Source: a bacterium | Lineage (GTDB): Bacteria > Electryoneota > JAOADG01 | Assembly (NCBI GenBank): GCA_026417415.1 | Contig: JAOADG010000016.1 | Span: 1-62,308 of the forward strand | Direction of reading: 5' to 3' | DNA: 62,308 bases | Shown: positions 60,613 through 62,308 of the stretch, piece after piece | Layout of the letters: every line of letters begins with the position of its first letter | How positions within the stretch are numbered: the first letter of the stretch is position 1 | Made by a program: the position numbers and the translations under genes | Notes under the pieces: generated by a model | What the model was told of the DNA's origin: nothing | Seen by the model: the letters and a program-made list of their open reading frames with translations, nothing else | Database searches by the model: none

Positions 60613-62308
60613 TTAAAAGGAATTTTGGAATTTATTTAAATTGTACTGTTTAATCTTTTGTAACAAAGTGGGTCTACTGATACCAAGTATTTTGGAAGTC
60701 AATGTACGATTCCAGTTAGTACGGTTTAGGGTCTGTAAAATAAGTTTCCTTTCAAATTCAGAAATGGATTGTTGAAACGAATTTTTTAGTAAAGTGTTTT
60801 GATTGTTGAGAAGAATTTCTTTAGGTAAGTGGTCAACTTCAATGTAACCACTGAATTTAAGATGTAAAGTGGCGAATGTAATTGCATTTTTCAATTCCCG
60901 TACATTTCCAGGGAAGTCATAATTCATTAATACATCAAGTGCTTGTTTTCGGATGCCTTTGATATAGATTGACTTGTTTTGATTGGTTTCATTCAACTGT
61001 TTGATAAAGTGGGTCACAAGTAAAGGGATATCTTCTTTTCTTTCTCTTAAAGAAGGTAATCGGATCTCAATGACGTTGATGCGGTAATAAAAATCTTCAC
61101 GAAATTGACCATCTTTGATCAAAGTAAGAAGTTCCGGTTTACCTGCACAAATGATCCGCACATCGGTCTTTTTTAATTTTGTAGAACCAACAGGATAGTA
61201 TTCCCCTTCTTGTAGTACTCTTAACATTTTACCTTGCATAGATAAACTAATTTGATTGATTTCATCTAAAAAGATTGTCCCCGTGTTGGCTAAAGTAAAG
61301 AAGCCATCTTTGGGTTGATCGGCGCCTGTAAATGCACCTTTAGTATGTCCAAACAGTTCACTTTCAATTAAATTTTCCGGAATGGAAGCACAGTTTATCG
61401 CGTAGTAAGGTCCATTGGCTCTAGTGCTATGGGTATGGATGATTTTGGATACAAGCTCTTTACCTGTACCGCTTTCGCCTAATATAAGAACAGGGTAATC
61501 TTTACCCTTTAGTAGTTCTAATAGACCGTACACTTCTTGCATTGCCGCTGATTGTCCGATTAGTCCATAATAAGATTGTGAAACGATAGATTGATTAGAA
61601 GGAAGATACATGTTGGTTGGTAACTGATCGCTCAACAGTTCTTGAAATGGCGATTGTTCCATAATTTGCAATAGAACTTCTAAATAGGTTTCTATCCATT
61701 CTGTATTGTAGGTTTCATGTTCAAATTGAATAGTTACAACAGCAACAGGTTTATTTTGAGTTAAGATTGGAAACCCTACTGCTGTTAACCGACCTCTGCT
61801 TCCATAGTTTTCCACTTGTTTGTGTAAAAGTTGATATTTTTGTGTATGAAATGTCAATTGAGCAAGGTCGTACAATTGAAGGGGTGGTAACTCGCGTCCG
61901 TATTTTATTGTAGGTCTTTTATGGAGTGAGTTGGTTTTTTCGTTCAGTGTGAAAACCTGTCCAGTGGTAGCGCCTAATCCTAAAATGATTTCTTTTAGAA
62001 ATTTTTCTAAAAAACGATCTTTGTTTTCAACCTCGTTAAGAAGGGTTATCATTTGGCGGATAGAAGTCAAACATTGCACTAATAATGGCACTTCATTTTC
62101 CTCCTTTTCACTATCAATCGTAACCAACTCGGGAATTAAATTCTCGAAGGAAATGCCTAATTGGGAACAGAGAATTTTTGCTTCATTCCAATGAACTTTA
62201 CATTCATGGTATTTTTGTATGGAGTGTAAATAGATACCATATTGAATCAAAACCTTGATTTTCAACCAAAACGCATTCAATTTATCAAGATGATGGATAA
62301 GCATTCTA
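60613..62308 (-). CDS. Sigma-54-dependent activator (TPR-like, GAF, AAA+, Fis HTH), 5' partial
   Basis: At least 563 residues from ATG 62304; the frame is open to the window edge and the first 50 residues look like the end of a TPR array, so the true N-terminus is probably outside. A GAF-like domain (about 85-215) is followed by the sigma-54 AAA+ core with Walker A GESGTGKE (276-283), GAFTGA (323-328) and a C-terminal Fis-type HTH (TSKILGISRPTLLQKI). There is no receiver domain, so control is likely by ligand or partner binding. It lies next to a perfect sigma-54 promoter, its probable target. Confidence 0.92.
   Translation of the reverse strand, partial: RMLIHHLDKLNAFWLKIKVLIQYGIYLHSIQKYHECKVHWNEAKILCSQLGISFENLIPELVTIDSEKEENEVPLLVQCLTSIRQMITLLNEVENKDRFLEKFLKEIILGLGATTGQVFTLNEKTNSLHKRPTIKYGRELPPLQLYDLAQLTFHTQKYQLLHKQVENYGSRGRLTAVGFPILTQNKPVAVVTIQFEHETYNTEWIETYLEVLLQIMEQSPFQELLSDQLPTNMYLPSNQSIVSQSYYGLIGQSAAMQEVYGLLELLKGKDYPVLILGESGTGKELVSKIIHTHSTRANGPYYAINCASIPENLIESELFGHTKGAFTGADQPKDGFFTLANTGTIFLDEINQISLSMQGKMLRVLQEGEYYPVGSTKLKKTDVRIICAGKPELLTLIKDGQFREDFYYRINVIEIRLPSLRERKEDIPLLVTHFIKQLNETNQNKSIYIKGIRKQALDVLMNYDFPGNVRELKNAITFATLHLKFSGYIEVDHLPKEILLNNQNTLLKNSFQQSISEFERKLILQTLNRTNWNRTLTSKILGISRPTLLQKIKQYNLNKFQNSF

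Overview
The window is a gene-dense, A+T-rich stretch of a Gram-negative bacterium of the FCB group (Bacteroidota/Chlorobiota/Ignavibacteriota side). The evidence is indirect but converges. A type IX secretion (T9SS) C-terminal sorting domain opens the window and a decayed second one lies near 10.7 kb. A PorX-type response regulator with a PglZ domain is present, the cbb3 oxidase has a fused CcoNO subunit, and there are YfhO and DUF2723 membrane proteins. Many genes have clear Shine-Dalgarno sites, and TTG starts are frequent (about 4142, 7232, 14222, 40371, 46282, 47437, 50336). Two promoters match the textbook TTGACA-17-TATAAT pattern, which argues against a typical Bacteroidia and fits an Ignavibacteria-like or deeper lineage. 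No tRNA, rRNA, CRISPR array or insertion sequence was recognised.

Layout. 1-171: end of a T9SS cargo gene, then a bidirectional terminator. 237-7081 (minus): one compact operon, rlmN, glmS, a PHP phosphoesterase, an RmlA-like nucleotidyltransferase, ugd and UDP-xylose synthase, supplying amino-sugar and uronic/pentose nucleotide sugars. 7232-10604 (plus): MoxR ATPase, two DUF4097-like secreted proteins and a DUF58 protein. 10604-10912: dead T9SS tail. 11103-12763 (minus): polyamine module (pyruvoyl arginine decarboxylase, AdoMet decarboxylase, XRE-cupin regulator) with a translationally coupled 24-codon leader ORF. 12982-15163: an unrecognised barrel-sandwich/KOW protein divergent from prmA.

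15188-28770: a surface-glycan cluster driven by a canonical promoter. It holds a deacetylase, three GT4 glycosyltransferases, a small initiating phosphoglycosyltransferase, a FemAB-like transferase, a DegT aminotransferase, an O-antigen ligase/polymerase and an ATP-grasp ligase. Two AsnB-like proteins that lack the glutaminase cysteine bracket it. 28885-30126: M48 protease. 30133-40230 (minus): a nine-gene run of overlapping genes, selD (read through an in-frame TGA as selenocysteine), a DUF2520-like gene, porX, tsaE, tsaB, cdaA, a flippase, a YfhO protein and a membrane histidine kinase that is a positional candidate partner for PorX. 40371-48412: DUF2723 protein, MscS channel, M28-like peptidase, RlmB-like methyltransferase, AI-2E family protein, an acyltransferase-like protein, a second deacetylase and a possible 31-residue membrane peptide. 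48442-53327 (minus): cbb3 oxidase genes ccoNO, ccoQ, ccoP, ccoG and ccoH. 53676-58261 (plus): AIR-synthase-like protein, butyrate kinase, iorA and iorB, a route from 2-oxo acids towards acyl-CoA and possibly ATP.

58296-62308 (minus) is the most interesting accessory region. A sigma-54 activator (TPR-like, GAF, AAA+, Fis HTH) lies next to a near-perfect -24/-12 sigma-54 promoter. That promoter drives a small exported protein, and two inverted repeats sit upstream of it as candidate enhancers. Downstream come an unrecognised 285-residue protein, preceded by a strong RNA hairpin, and a soluble histidine kinase. This looks like a self-contained, sigma-54-controlled signalling module.
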